Both the position numbers and the translations under genes were made by a program. Below, piece after piece: positions 42,357 to 51,272 of a stretch of DNA of 64,000 nucleotides. Within the stretch, counting starts at the first letter, position 1; every line of letters begins with the position of its first letter. The notes below the pieces were generated by a model that saw only the letters and a list, made by a program, of their open reading frames with translations, was not told where the DNA came from and made no database searches. This stretch comes from Massilia sp. BJB1822 (GTDB lineage Bacteria; Pseudomonadota; Gammaproteobacteria; Burkholderiales; Burkholderiaceae_D), in contig NZ_JABWEB010000002.1 of NCBI RefSeq assembly GCF_013369485.1, forward strand, positions 124,001 through 188,000. The letters are read 5' to 3'.

Positions 42357-44303
42357 TTAGAAGTTATAAGTCGCGCTGGCGTAGTAGTTGCGGCCCAGTT
42401 CATTGCTCTGGAAGTTTTTATCCTTCTTGTCCAGGTTCACATTGCTCAGGTTCTTCACGCCAAAGCGTAGCACCACCTTGTCCACCTTGGCCGACAGCGC
42501 CAGATCGGTGCGGGTGTAGCTTGGCAGCTCGTGCTGTTCATAGAACTGCTTGCCGATGTAGTTGGTGGACAGGGAGCTGGTCAACCAAGGTAGCGGTTTC
42601 CAATCGAAGCTGACGTGGGCCGTGTTTTTCGGACGGCTGTCGAGCTGGGTTTTCTTGCCCTGGTTGTCGACCGCATCGGCGTTCAGATGGGTGTAGTTGG
42701 CGCTGACCGAGAATTGCGGATGCAGCTGCACATCGCCTTGCAGTTCCAGACCGCTGGTCTTGGCCTTGTTGATATTGGTCCAACGGCGCATTTTGACGGC
42801 CGGATCGTAGGCGGCGATGATCATATCGTCGACATCGTTCTTGAACACCACGGCGCTGGCGCCCCAGGTTTTCTTGCGGATCTCGATGCCGCCTTCATAG
42901 TTGGTGCTGGTTTCCGGTTCCAGGGATGGATTGCCGTACAACATGCAGTTGCCGCCGCAGCTGATGATGCCGTATTCGGCATTGGTCTGGTAGGCTTCCG
43001 GCGCCTTGAAGGCCTTGCTTACGCCACCCTTGATGGTGATGTCCTTGTCCAGCGCGTAGGTCAGGTAACCCTTCGGCGAGAAGTGGTTGCCGAAGCTGTC
43101 GTTATGGTCGGCGCGGCCGGACAGGGTCAGGCGCAGGCTGTCGTTCAGGGTGATCTCGTCTTCCAGGAACAGGGCCGAGCTGTCGATCTTGGCCTTGCCG
43201 GTCTTGACGAAGCTGACCGCATCCTTGATTTCCTGGCGGCGCAGATCGACGCCGGCGGCCAGCGCATTGATGCCCAGGCTGACGTTGGCGTAGAACTTGG
43301 CGTAGGTGTTCTCTTCCTTCAGATTGCGCTGTTTCGGCGCGTTGTAGCGGGTGTTGAAGTCGTCGATCTTGGTGGTTTCGCGGCTCAGGTAAGCGTGCGT
43401 GCTGCCCCATTCCCAGCTGCCCTTATGGGTCACGCCGAAGGTGGTGCGCTTGGATTCCTGGGCGCGCAGATCGCGCGCTTCGTATTTGCTGACCGGGTCG
43501 AAGTAGTAGTAATAGACGCCGTAAGGACGCTTGTCGTTGGCATAGGCCAGGTCGAAGTCCAGGCTCTGGTTCTCCGCCAGTTTCCAGGTGGCGCTGCCGA
43601 CGAAGTTATGCGATTTCTTTTCTTCCAGCGCCGGCGACTGGATGGCTGGGTTGGCGCCTGGCGCGAACCATGGGTCGCGGTCGTAGATTTCGCCGTTGAG
43701 CGACAGGCTCAGGGCATCGTTGACGGCGCCCGAGACGTTCGCGCTCAGCTTGTGCTGGTTGCCCTTGTCGCCGGAAGCGATCTGGCGGTATTCGCCGGTG
43801 ACGCTGCCTTTCCAGTCCTTGGTCGGGGTTTTGGTGATGATGTTGACCACGCCGCCGATGGCGTCGGAACCGTACAGGGCGGCCATCGGGCCGCGCACGA
43901 TTTCCACGCGCTTGATGCTGCTCAGCGGGATGGAGTTGAAATCGAAATCGCTGCCGCGCCACAGGGCGCCGGTGGAGGAAACGCGCTTGCCGTTGACCAG
44001 CATCAGCGTGTATTTGCCGTCCAGGCCACGGATGGAGATCTGGTCGCGGCCACTGTCGTCGGTGACATTGGCCACGCCGACGGTTTCGCGCAGCAGGTCG
44101 GCCAGGCTGTTGACCGGGGATTTTTCAATGTCTTCGGCGCTCAGTACCGTGGCGAAGGCGGGGGCGGAGGCGACCGTGTGCTTTTGCAGCGAAGCGGTCA
44201 CCAGCACGGTGTCGATATCGTTGATGCCGGCCGCGTCGGCCGCGTATGCCGATTGCATGCCAATACTTGCCAGAGCGACTGCCAGAATTTTCTTATTGAA
44301 CAT
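42357..44303 (-). CDS. TonB-dependent outer-membrane receptor (siderophore type)
   Basis: A 648-aa receptor with a signal peptide (MFNKKILAVALASIGMQSAYA), a plug domain (LADLLRETVGVANVTD, ISIRGLDGKYTLMLVNGKR) and a beta-barrel ending in the insertion signal SATYNF. A typical TonB box is not sharp (DTVLVTAS may serve). The Fur-box-like sequence upstream and the PepSY operon point to ferric-siderophore or heme uptake; the ligand is unknown. Confidence 0.93.
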   Translation of the reverse strand: MFNKKILAVALASIGMQSAYAADAAGINDIDTVLVTASLQKHTVASAPAFATVLSAEDIEKSPVNSLADLLRETVGVANVTDDSGRDQISIRGLDGKYTLMLVNGKRVSSTGALWRGSDFDFNSIPLSSIKRVEIVRGPMAALYGSDAIGGVVNIITKTPTKDWKGSVTGEYRQIASGDKGNQHKLSANVSGAVNDALSLSLNGEIYDRDPWFAPGANPAIQSPALEEKKSHNFVGSATWKLAENQSLDFDLAYANDKRPYGVYYYYFDPVSKYEARDLRAQESKRTTFGVTHKGSWEWGSTHAYLSRETTKIDDFNTRYNAPKQRNLKEENTYAKFYANVSLGINALAAGVDLRRQEIKDAVSFVKTGKAKIDSSALFLEDEITLNDSLRLTLSGRADHNDSFGNHFSPKGYLTYALDKDITIKGGVSKAFKAPEAYQTNAEYGIISCGGNCMLYGNPSLEPETSTNYEGGIEIRKKTWGASAVVFKNDVDDMIIAAYDPAVKMRRWTNINKAKTSGLELQGDVQLHPQFSVSANYTHLNADAVDNQGKKTQLDSRPKNTAHVSFDWKPLPWLTSSLSTNYIGKQFYEQHELPSYTRTDLALSAKVDKVVLRFGVKNLSNVNLDKKDKNFQSNELGRNYYASATYNF

Positions 44304-44337
44304 CAGTTTCTACCCGTTTTCTACTTTGAATAAAAAA

Positions 44338-44360
44338 GTAAATGATACTGATTCGCATTT
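44338..44360 (-). promoter_or_regulatory. Fur-box-like site
   Basis: TAAATGATACTGATTCGCAT (44339-44358) resembles the Fur consensus GATAATGATAATCATTATC and lies about 35 bp upstream of the TonB receptor start. Iron-dependent repression of the receptor operon is inferred. Confidence 0.65.
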
Positions 44361-44660
44361 GCGCTTGCAACATTTATTTACAAAATCAGTAATTTTTCTT
44401 TCTTAAGCACAAAGATTTAGGCCGAAAGAACTATCAAAATTCGTAGGATGAAAACGCTGGCATACGGGAAGCGCTTCGGTGCAAAATTACCGAAAAGATA
44501 ATTTTGATGCGGCGCAATATCAGCACGGTCGTGCTACTGAGAGTGGCTAGTTGTTTGCAATTTGGAAATAGTGCTTGGCGTGACTGCATTGCCATGTTTA
44601 CAATTAATTGAAGTTTTCCGATACCTGCATACAGAAAGGGGAGCTATCCTGGGCACCGAC
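44361..44660. other. Intergenic region between TonB receptor and LuxR gene
   Basis: No further gene is evident. It holds the 14-bp palindrome AGCACG-GT-CGTGCT at 44522-44535. The in-frame TTG at 44562 could give an N-terminal extension of the LuxR protein. Confidence 0.5.
44522..44535. promoter_or_regulatory. Palindrome upstream of the LuxR solo
   Basis: AGCACG (44522-44527) and CGTGCT (44530-44535) are perfect arms around GT. The size is smaller than a 20-bp lux box, but the place suggests a regulator site. Confidence 0.4.
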
Positions 44661-45344
44661 ATGCACCTGCGGCCTTCGCGCTCGCAACTGGCCTTGCTTT
44701 TGCGGGCGCAGCAATGGCCCGATCTGGAGACCGCTGCGCAGGACTTATTGCAGCATTTCCCCGCCAGCAGCTTCATGCTCAGGATGAGTGTGGCCGGCCA
44801 GCGCCAGGCGATCGGCTCGCTGCCGCCGCATATCATGGCTGAATTCGGCGATGAGGCCGATCCCGTCAGCCGTCATATCGGCGCCTCCGGCATTCCGCTG
44901 GAATGGGATACCGCCACCCTGTGCGCCGACGGGGAAGCCGCACCGGTCTATCAGTCGCTACGGGGGGCCGGCATCGTGTCCGGCCTGAGCATGGCGGCGC
45001 GCAGCGACCTGGGCTGGAGCCGCATCGATTTCTATTTCCACCAGGATGCCGACAAGGGCGCCACCGCCGACCTGTTCCTGCTCGGTTCCTATTTGCACGA
45101 GGCGGCTTGCCGCGTCTGGCGCGCCAGCTGGCCGGCCGAAGTGCCGCGCCTGACCGCCCGCGAGCGGCAATGCCTGCAGTGGAGCGCCAGCGGCAAGACC
45201 AGCCAGGAAATTGGCCAGATCCTCGGCATCTCGCAGCACACGGTCTACTTCCACCTGAAGAAAGTGGCGTCCAAATTCAAGGTATATGGCACGCGCCATG
45301 CCATCAGCCGCGCCATGGACTTGAAGCTGATCAGGCCCATCTGA
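44661..45344 (+). CDS. LuxR-family regulator with autoinducer-binding-like domain
   Basis: A protein of 227 aa (260 if TTG 44562 is used). The N-terminal region (FPASSFMLRMSVAGQR ... IDFYFHQDADKGATADLFLLGSYLHEA) resembles the acyl-homoserine-lactone domain. The C-terminus is a LuxR HTH (LTARERQCLQWSASGKTSQEIGQILGISQHTVYFHLKKV). No luxI synthase is nearby, so it is a solo. Several conserved ligand-pocket residues cannot be confirmed by eye. Confidence 0.85.
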   Translation: MHLRPSRSQLALLLRAQQWPDLETAAQDLLQHFPASSFMLRMSVAGQRQAIGSLPPHIMAEFGDEADPVSRHIGASGIPLEWDTATLCADGEAAPVYQSLRGAGIVSGLSMAARSDLGWSRIDFYFHQDADKGATADLFLLGSYLHEAACRVWRASWPAEVPRLTARERQCLQWSASGKTSQEIGQILGISQHTVYFHLKKVASKFKVYGTRHAISRAMDLKLIRPI

Positions 45345-45472
45345 TCTTGCTCCATTCGCCGGGTGGTAGCGCAGCAAGATGAATATTGTTAATACAGTAA
45401 TGAACGTTTGCAGGCTGATATTAATCTGATTACAATCGCCGACATCGTTCAATCGTTTCACAGCGACTTAAA

Positions 45473-45940
45473 ATGGGCTACCACGTTACGATACTGCGCA
45501 CCATTGATGGACAATTGCATCCGCTTTCACGGGAGGAAATCCACGCTGCCGTGGCGGGTATGGACGGCAAGCTGGCCGCTGAACACCGCGAAGGCGGCGA
45601 GCTGCGTCTGTACCGGCCGCTGCAAGGCCGCGCCAGCGAAATCATGATCTTGCAGGACGGCGAGCTGTGGGCCAAAAATCCGGGCAAGACCTTTCTGGCG
45701 CTGATGCTGGAACTGGCCGGCAAGCTGGAAGCGCGCGTGCGCGGCGACGAGCTGGAAACCTACCGCACGCCCGACCTGACCTATGCCCATCCCGACGATC
45801 TGCCGCTGATCGAAGCGGCGCGCGTGGAAAGCCGCCAGCAGGTGCGCCGCGTGCAGCGCCAGGGCTGGATCGTGCGTCTGGCAGCCTTGGGCACGGTGCT
45901 GCTGCTGGCGTATCTGTGGCGGCTATACCAGGGCGCTTAG
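45473..45940 (+). CDS. Hypothetical protein with C-terminal membrane anchor
   Basis: A 155-aa protein beginning MGYHVTILRTIDGQLHPLSREEIHAAV with an alpha/beta N-terminal part and a tail-anchor helix (GWIVRLAALGTVLLLAYLWRLY). I do not recognise a family. Base composition and codon use match the surrounding genes. Upstream there is no clear ribosome site. Confidence 0.6.
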   Translation: MGYHVTILRTIDGQLHPLSREEIHAAVAGMDGKLAAEHREGGELRLYRPLQGRASEIMILQDGELWAKNPGKTFLALMLELAGKLEARVRGDELETYRTPDLTYAHPDDLPLIEAARVESRQQVRRVQRQGWIVRLAALGTVLLLAYLWRLYQGA

Positions 45941-45965
45941 CGGCTCGCGGCGCCGAGGCCGGGAA

Positions 45966-46253
45966 TCAGGCTAGCAGGAAGGCGAGGCGCTCATCTGCCT
46001 TAGAGGGCGATATCTCCAGGATCTCCGCCTCCACCACCTTGAACGCGACAAAGGGGTCTTCGGCGATGCGTGCTTGCAATTCGTCCAGCGAGCAGCCATG
46101 GGCGATGATAGCGCCGCCGCGGCGCGGCTGCAGGCTGCCGGCCAGCACGAAGACGCCGTCGTCGAAACCCTGTTTCAGCCAAGCGTTGTGAGCCTCCATG
46201 TATTGGGGCGCCTGGTCTTTGTGTTCGGCAAATTTGAGCAGCACAATACGCAT
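45966..46253 (-). CDS. YciI-like protein
   Basis: A 95-aa ferredoxin-like-fold protein: MRIVLLKFAEHKDQAPQYMEAHNAWLKQGFDDG, the loop GGAIIAHGCSLDEL, and DPFVAFKVVEAEILEI. YciI proteins carry a His-Asp pair of uncertain catalytic role. The TetR gene upstream on the same strand (46837) probably co-regulates it. Confidence 0.8.
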   Translation of the reverse strand: MRIVLLKFAEHKDQAPQYMEAHNAWLKQGFDDGVFVLAGSLQPRRGGAIIAHGCSLDELQARIAEDPFVAFKVVEAEILEISPSKADERLAFLLA

Positions 46254-46270
46254 GGCGGTTTTCCTTGTGG

Positions 46271-46837
46271 TCAGTGTGGGGCAGCTGAGATGGCGGCCAG
46301 CCATTGGGTCATCTGGTCGACTTCCCGTTTAATGAAAGCTGGGTCGTGAAAGGCGCTCGCCAATGTCGCCACGCCTTGGCTGCGTGCCAGCAGGTGCATG
46401 GCCAGCGCATCGGCATCCTTCTTTCGCCCCAGCGCGATGAATTGACGCTTGAGCCAGATCCGGAATAGCGTGAATAGGGCATTGGCTTGAGATTGGAGGA
46501 GGTGATCCAGTTTGACCAGTTCGCTGCTCAAAGTACCAAGCGGGCAGCCATGCTGCATGATCTTGGCGCGGTTGGCGATGAGGATGTGGATGAAGCAGCG
46601 GATGCGTCCCTCCGGCGTGCATCCCTCATCCTCCCACCGATCGAGCATGGCCTGCGTGCGCTCGGCGCGCAGGGCAATGACGGCCTCCAGGATGTCGTCT
46701 TTGGATTTGAAGTGGTAATAAAAATTCCCGCGCGAGATGCCTACCGCATCGGCAATATGCGCGAATGAGGTGCTTTCGAAGCCCTGTTCATAGAACAACT
46801 GGTCGGCAGCTTCCAATATGTGGTCGCGGGTTGGCAT
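46271..46837 (-). CDS. TetR-family transcriptional regulator
   Basis: A 188-aa regulator with an N-terminal HTH (SFAHIADAVGISRGNFYYHFKSKDDIL) and a C-terminal domain typical of TetR_C proteins. ATG 46837 is used; TTG 46846 adds three residues. The divergent M28 peptidase gene and the YciI gene are possible targets. Two operator-like repeats lie immediately upstream. Confidence 0.9.
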   Translation of the reverse strand: MPTRDHILEAADQLFYEQGFESTSFAHIADAVGISRGNFYYHFKSKDDILEAVIALRAERTQAMLDRWEDEGCTPEGRIRCFIHILIANRAKIMQHGCPLGTLSSELVKLDHLLQSQANALFTLFRIWLKRQFIALGRKKDADALAMHLLARSQGVATLASAFHDPAFIKREVDQMTQWLAAISAAPH

Positions 46838-46860
46838 CGTAAGCAAGTAAAGATTGATGT

Positions 46861-46902
46861 GGGACGGTTGTCCTAAATTTGATATTAGGACGACTGTCTT
46901 AG
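46861..46902. promoter_or_regulatory. Paired TTAGGAC/GTCCTAA-type operators
   Basis: GGGACGGTTGTCCTAA (46861-46876) and TTAGGACGACTGTCTTAG (46885-46902) each contain inverted GGAC/GTCC or GGAC/GTCT half-sites separated by 4 bp. They sit between the TetR gene (start 46837) and the M28 peptidase (46951). Confidence 0.6.
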
Positions 46903-46950
46903 ATTGTCAATAAAGTTATTTTCAGCAAGTGTGAAAGGCGAAAGGTTTTT

Positions 46951-47979
46951 ATGAAATGTTTGATGCGACAAGGCGCGCTATGCCTGCTGGTGGCTGGCCT
47001 GCTTTCCGGGGTGGCCTTGAATCTGAACGCTGCCGAGAGGCGCCGCGACGATCAGCCGCCCACTGTGGATGCGCAAAGAATGAGCGATCTGGTTGAAGAG
47101 CTGGCCGATGCGGAATATGAGGGCCGTCTGCCCGGCACGGCGGGCGACAGCCGCTCGCGCGATGTCATCGTCAAGGAATTCCAGGACATAGGTTTGCTGG
47201 CGGCCGTGAAGGACGGCTATCTGCAGCGCTTTTACACCACCATCTCCCAGCCGGATGGCGAAAGCCATGGCAATCCGGCCAATCCGCTGCTGGGCAAGCG
47301 CATGGCGACCAGCAATGTGATCGGCATCCTTCCCGGCAACGATCCAATGCTGGCGCGCGAAGTCATCATCGTCAGCGCCCACCGCGACCACCTGGGACGC
47401 ACGCCGGGCGGCGACCACTATCCGGGCGCGAATGACGATCTGTCCGGCCTGGCGGCGACCCTGGAACTGGCGCGCATGTTCGCCCACTATAAGGGCAGCA
47501 ATAAGCGCACCCTGATGTTCGTGGCTTATGGCGCGGAAGAGCAGGGGGAAATGGGGTCCATGCACCATGTCGCCCATCCTCTGCCCGGCTTCCCCAACAA
47601 GAATATCGTGCTGATGATTTCCATCGACATGATCGGCCGGGGTTTCGAGCGCTGGAGCAGCTATTCCCAGGCCCAGCGGGACCGCTATGCCGAGACCTGG
47701 TTCAAGCAGGCCTACAACGGCGTCAACGATGATGATGACGAATACTCGCACGAGTATCCGCCCGAGAACGAAGACAGCTTCTCCTACGACGCCGGCCCGT
47801 TCGGCAAGATCGGCATCAGCAACCGCGTCTTCGGCAAGGCAGAAGGCATTCCCGACTACCACAAGACCACGGATACCTGGGATAAGGTGGAGTTCGCGCC
47901 GGCCGCCGTCTTCACCAGAACCGTTTTCGACTTCCTGCGCAAAGTGGATCAAGATCCCAGGCCGCATGCCAGGCCCTGA
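46951..47979 (+). CDS. Exported M28-family zinc peptidase
   Basis: A 342-aa protein with a signal peptide (LCLLVAGLLSGVALNLNAAE). The co-catalytic zinc ligands of M28 aminopeptidases are visible: His and Asp in SAHRDHLG and GANDDLSG, Glu-Glu in YGAEEQGE, Asp in SIDMIG and His in PDYHKTTDTWDKV. It probably trims peptides in the periplasm. ATG 46963 is an alternative start. The gene converges on the DUF4274 gene with a 68-bp overlap. Confidence 0.88.
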   Translation: MKCLMRQGALCLLVAGLLSGVALNLNAAERRRDDQPPTVDAQRMSDLVEELADAEYEGRLPGTAGDSRSRDVIVKEFQDIGLLAAVKDGYLQRFYTTISQPDGESHGNPANPLLGKRMATSNVIGILPGNDPMLAREVIIVSAHRDHLGRTPGGDHYPGANDDLSGLAATLELARMFAHYKGSNKRTLMFVAYGAEEQGEMGSMHHVAHPLPGFPNKNIVLMISIDMIGRGFERWSSYSQAQRDRYAETWFKQAYNGVNDDDDEYSHEYPPENEDSFSYDAGPFGKIGISNRVFGKAEGIPDYHKTTDTWDKVEFAPAAVFTRTVFDFLRKVDQDPRPHARP

Positions 47980-48517
47980 TCGAACAGGGCTGACCGTCCT
48001 TATGCCGTTCCTTATTCGCTGTAAGCGCGTAGATTGCCTCCGCAATGTCGAAAGGAAGGCCTTCATCGTAACCTTTGGGGTCGCCTTCAATGTCGACACG
48101 CTCGCTGCCTTCGACAGGGCGCAGCATGATGTCGGGAATGGCTACTTTGACCGGAATGTCCGGATAGTCGTCTGGCCGCGCCCCCGAGCTGCGATGCGGG
48201 TCGAAGTAGATGGCGGCAGTCTCATAGAAGCCTGCCGTGCAGCGTTGCTCGATAAGGCGCAGCAGCTGGTACGTGGCTGGGCTCGAGGATGCCTCCGCCG
48301 AATCGAACTGCACATACCAGGCGGCGCCGAGATTCCAGTACAGGAGCAAAGCCGTCGCTTGATCGGTTTCCGTACTGTCGACGAGCCAACGGAATGCCTC
48401 GCTATTGCCGTCATAGTTGGCGCGCGCAGCAAAGATATGCCGCTGTGCCTTGGTGGCGCTGACGAGATAATTCCGGACGATATCCCACTCTTGTTGTTCG
48501 AGTTGCTCTTCGTTCAT
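47912..48517 (-). CDS. DUF4274-like protein
   Basis: A 201-aa protein with the DUF4274 pattern: VRNYLVSATKAQRHIFAARANYDGNSEAFRWLVD followed by TALLLYWNLGAAWYVQF. Such genes are often found in polymorphic-toxin immunity neighbourhoods. The last 22 residues are coded opposite the end of the M28 peptidase, so the true stop is somewhat uncertain. ATG 48517 starts MNEEQLEQQ. Confidence 0.65.
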   Translation of the reverse strand: MNEEQLEQQEWDIVRNYLVSATKAQRHIFAARANYDGNSEAFRWLVDSTETDQATALLLYWNLGAAWYVQFDSAEASSSPATYQLLRLIEQRCTAGFYETAAIYFDPHRSSGARPDDYPDIPVKVAIPDIMLRPVEGSERVDIEGDPKGYDEGLPFDIAEAIYALTANKERHKDGQPCSIRAWHAAWDLDPLCAGSRKRFW

Positions 48518-48726
48518 TGTTCTTTCTGCTTTTGTATGAGGTTGTACTAACTCTGCGTGCGCATTATGGCACGCTAGCCCAGCGGCAGGTGTTCGCCGCC
48601 ATATTGATGACGCCAGAGGCATAGGTGTTATTCGCTGCAGCAGATATTCACTTTCACAGGAGCTGTTACTATGGCGCAACCGCGCCTCTAATGGCGCAGC
48701 AATCGTTGTACTAAGGATATTGTTTT

Positions 48727-49911
48727 ATGAATCACGCAACTACCGCCATCCCGCAACGGGAGGCGGATCGCCTGCCCGTCAGCGGGCTGCTGGCTCTGGC
48801 CATGGCCGCCTTCATCACGCTGCTGACCGAAATTCTCCCAGCCGGCCTGCTTTCTTCCATCGCGACGGGCTTGAAAGTGTCCGAAAGCCTGGCTGGACAA
48901 TTCATCACCGCCTATGCCGTGGGTGCGTTTGCCGCCGCCATTCCGATGACCCTGCTGACCCAAGGCCTGCGCCGCCGTCCGCTGCTGCTGAGCGCCATTT
49001 GCGGCTTTGCCCTGGTCAATCTCGTGACCGCACTCTCGGACAACTACACTGTCTCGCTGGTGGCGCGCTTCTGCGCCGGGGTGTTCGGCGGCGTTGTCTG
49101 GTCGCTGTTGGCGGGGTATGCGGTGCGCATCTCGCCCTCGCACCTGGCAGGGCGGGCCATTGCGCTGACGGGCGCGGGCGGCACCCTTGCCCTGGTGCTG
49201 GGGGTGCCGCTCGGCGCCGTGCTGGGCCGCCTGATCGGCTGGCAGGGCGCGTTTGGCCTGATGAGCGGCCTGGCGCTGCTGCTGGCAGCCTGGGTGCTGG
49301 CCATCGTGCCCGATTATCCCGGCCAGAGCCGCGAGCGGCGCCAGACGCTGGGCAGCGTTTTCCTCAAGCGCGGCATCCGCGCGGTGCTGTTCGTGGTCTT
49401 CAGCTTTGTGGTCGCGCACAATATTCTCTACATCTATATCGAACCGCTGCTGCAGCCTGCAGGCCTGTCGGCCAAGGTTGACCTGGTGCTGTTCGTCTTC
49501 GGCCTGGGTTCCATCGCCGGCCTGTGGTGCGTCGGCCTGCTGGTCGACCGACATGTGCGCCGGCTGGGGGTGATCAATATCGCGATATTTGCGCTGGCCG
49601 CGCTGCTGCTTGGCCTGTGGGCCGCGACGCCGTGGATGGTGTATCTGGCCGCCGCCATCTGGGGCGTGGCGGTGGGCGGCTTCGCGACCATCACGCAGAC
49701 GGCGCTGGCGCGCTTTGCCGGCGACGGCATCGATGTGGCCCAGTCCATGTACACCACAGGTTGGAACACCGCCGTCGCCATCGGCGGCGTCGTGGGTGGC
49801 ATCCTGCTCGACCGCGCCGGCTCCGGCGCCTTCGCCTGGACCGTGCTGGCCATTCTTGCCGCCTGCCTGTCCGGTGTGGTGTTTGGCATGAACCGGGCGT
49901 TCAAGTCTTAG
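48727..49911 (+). CDS. MFS transporter (sugar efflux/multidrug-like, DHA1 type)
   Basis: A 394-aa protein with twelve hydrophobic helices. Motifs include LTEILPAGLLSSIATGLKVSESLAGQFITAYAVGAFAAAIPMT near the start and RRPLLLSAICGFALVN after helix 2. It is similar to proton-driven efflux pumps of the SotB/YdhP group. The substrate is unknown. No regulator is adjacent; the DUF4274 gene is divergent. Confidence 0.9.
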   Translation: MNHATTAIPQREADRLPVSGLLALAMAAFITLLTEILPAGLLSSIATGLKVSESLAGQFITAYAVGAFAAAIPMTLLTQGLRRRPLLLSAICGFALVNLVTALSDNYTVSLVARFCAGVFGGVVWSLLAGYAVRISPSHLAGRAIALTGAGGTLALVLGVPLGAVLGRLIGWQGAFGLMSGLALLLAAWVLAIVPDYPGQSRERRQTLGSVFLKRGIRAVLFVVFSFVVAHNILYIYIEPLLQPAGLSAKVDLVLFVFGLGSIAGLWCVGLLVDRHVRRLGVINIAIFALAALLLGLWAATPWMVYLAAAIWGVAVGGFATITQTALARFAGDGIDVAQSMYTTGWNTAVAIGGVVGGILLDRAGSGAFAWTVLAILAACLSGVVFGMNRAFKS

Positions 49912-49980
49912 GGAGGCACCGACTTAACCCTGGCCCGTGCCCTCAGCTTGGCAGCAAGAAAATGAAGATTTGTGCTTCCA

Positions 49981-50012
49981 GCCGGGTCATTCCCAGCAAC
50001 TAATAACCCGGC
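49981..50012. terminator. Weak bidirectional hairpin
   Basis: GCCGGGT (49981-49987) pairs with ACCCGGC (50006-50012) in the convergent gap between the MFS stop and the small gene at 50016. No T-run follows. Confidence 0.35.
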
Positions 50013-50015
50013 TTA

Positions 50016-50231
50016 CTAACTTAAGCCTGGGGACTCCAAGTCGGGATAGCAAAGGTGGATCGGCTTCATGATATCCAGATACATGATTGTCATGAGCTTG
50101 CCTGCATCTTCCCGATATTTTTCAAAATCATCCTGCTCGCCGCTATCTCGCAACAAGAGTAGCGAATCGTTCAGCTTTTTTGAAAATTCCAGCATCAATT
50201 GATTGATTTCTACTGCAATATGTTTCTGCAT
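50016..50231 (-). CDS. Small hypothetical protein, 71 aa
   Basis: Starts MQKHIAVEINQLMLEFSKKLND behind a GAGGAAGG ribosome site; the longer frame to 50315 lacks one. It is helical and acidic, with a C-terminal LDIMKPIHLCYPDLESPGL. The size and neighbours recall immunity-type proteins, but no family is recognised. Confidence 0.5.
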   Translation of the reverse strand: MQKHIAVEINQLMLEFSKKLNDSLLLLRDSGEQDDFEKYREDAGKLMTIMYLDIMKPIHLCYPDLESPGLS

Positions 50232-50482
50232 ACCTTCCTCATTCAGGGCAACCTGCGCTGGCAAACCGTAACGTGCAATTGCCAGACGACTGGGGAACCG
50301 ACTGGATGTGCACAAGTGGGACTATGATACGGTATCCGGTTTGGGGGAAGCACCTGCTTGGATGACATTGCTGCGGGCCTGCCCGGCCGGTCAATATGCC
50401 CGCGTCAGCGTCCGCAGTCCCAGGCTCGATGGTCCGGCTAAGCGAGGCGAGGCGCCACCAGTTCATTCGAGCCGCCACAAGC

Positions 50483-50794
50483 ATGAAAAATATCCGATCA
50501 GAAGTTGCGCAACTGGCTTTGCTGGGGCCGTTCCCTCCCGAGGCGGAAGGGCTGCCCGATCGCGTGCGCCAATACGGCGAACTGTATCAGGCGATACGGC
50601 GGCCCGTCAGCGACGACGAGGCAAGGGTGCTGATCAAGCTATTTGGTCAGGATGGATATTTCGGTCTGGCCTCATCGTTGATGCACTTGATTGAAACTGC
50701 GCCAGGCTGGCCCTTGATGGATTGTCTGGGCGATGTGGGCAATGAGTGGGTGGAGGCATTGCGTCAGCGGGCGCTGCGCGGCAATCAAGCCTGA
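50483..50794 (+). CDS. Small hypothetical protein, 103 aa
   Basis: Starts MKNIRSEVAQLALLGPFPPEAEGL and contains VSDDEARVLIKLFGQDGYFGLASSLMHLIETAP, ending with WVEALRQRALRG. It is helical and soluble. The pattern is typical of DUF/immunity proteins, not of an enzyme. It precedes the Imm10-like gene by 31 bp. Confidence 0.5.
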   Translation: MKNIRSEVAQLALLGPFPPEAEGLPDRVRQYGELYQAIRRPVSDDEARVLIKLFGQDGYFGLASSLMHLIETAPGWPLMDCLGDVGNEWVEALRQRALRGNQA

Positions 50795-50825
50795 GCTATC
50801 ATTGGCGCCGAAAAGGAGAGCAAAG

Positions 50826-51209
50826 ATGGATTACAAAATCGCTGCCAAGACAATCAGTATCGAGGAAGATGAATACAGCCTGACAATCGGCTTCCTGGAT
50901 GACGGCAAAGAGCCGCACAAGTACGTCCTGCTGCAGAAAACCCTGGAGCCGGACGAGCAGGACGAGGAGTTGGGCATGAACGTGGCCCATATCGAGATCG
51001 AGGACCAGGCCCGTTCCGGCTACGGCGGCATTGCGTCGATAGCCGTGGACGATGGCGGGCTTTGCATCCGCCTCAACGAGAAGGGAAAGAAGTTTCTGGA
51101 CGTCGCTGGCCTACTGCTGATTGCATTTGAAAGTCCGGCACAAAAGGCGGAACTGCAAGCGGCGCTGCAAAGGATGGCCGAAGACGATTTCCCCTTGCAG
51201 TTTGCATAG
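50826..51209 (+). CDS. Imm10-like immunity protein
   Basis: A 127-aa protein that matches the Imm10 pattern: LTIGFLDDGKEPHKYVLLQKTLEP, then MNVAHIEIEDQARSGYGGIASI, a core motif of that family, then LCIRLNEKGKKFLDVAGLLLIAFE. Imm10 proteins usually neutralise polymorphic toxins. No toxin gene is visible beside it, so it is an orphan or a decoy. GGAGAG precedes ATG 50826. Confidence 0.72.
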   Translation: MDYKIAAKTISIEEDEYSLTIGFLDDGKEPHKYVLLQKTLEPDEQDEELGMNVAHIEIEDQARSGYGGIASIAVDDGGLCIRLNEKGKKFLDVAGLLLIAFESPAQKAELQAALQRMAEDDFPLQFA

Positions 51210-51272
51210 GTTCGGCCTTTGCCTGAGCGGGCAGGCGGGATGGAATGCGCCACCTGCCCGCGCGGATAAGCC

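Noticed and set aside
42615..44333. 572-aa plus-strand frame opposite the TonB receptor
   Set aside because: The minus strand codes for a complete receptor with signal peptide, plug and terminal Phe; the antisense frame has no domain.
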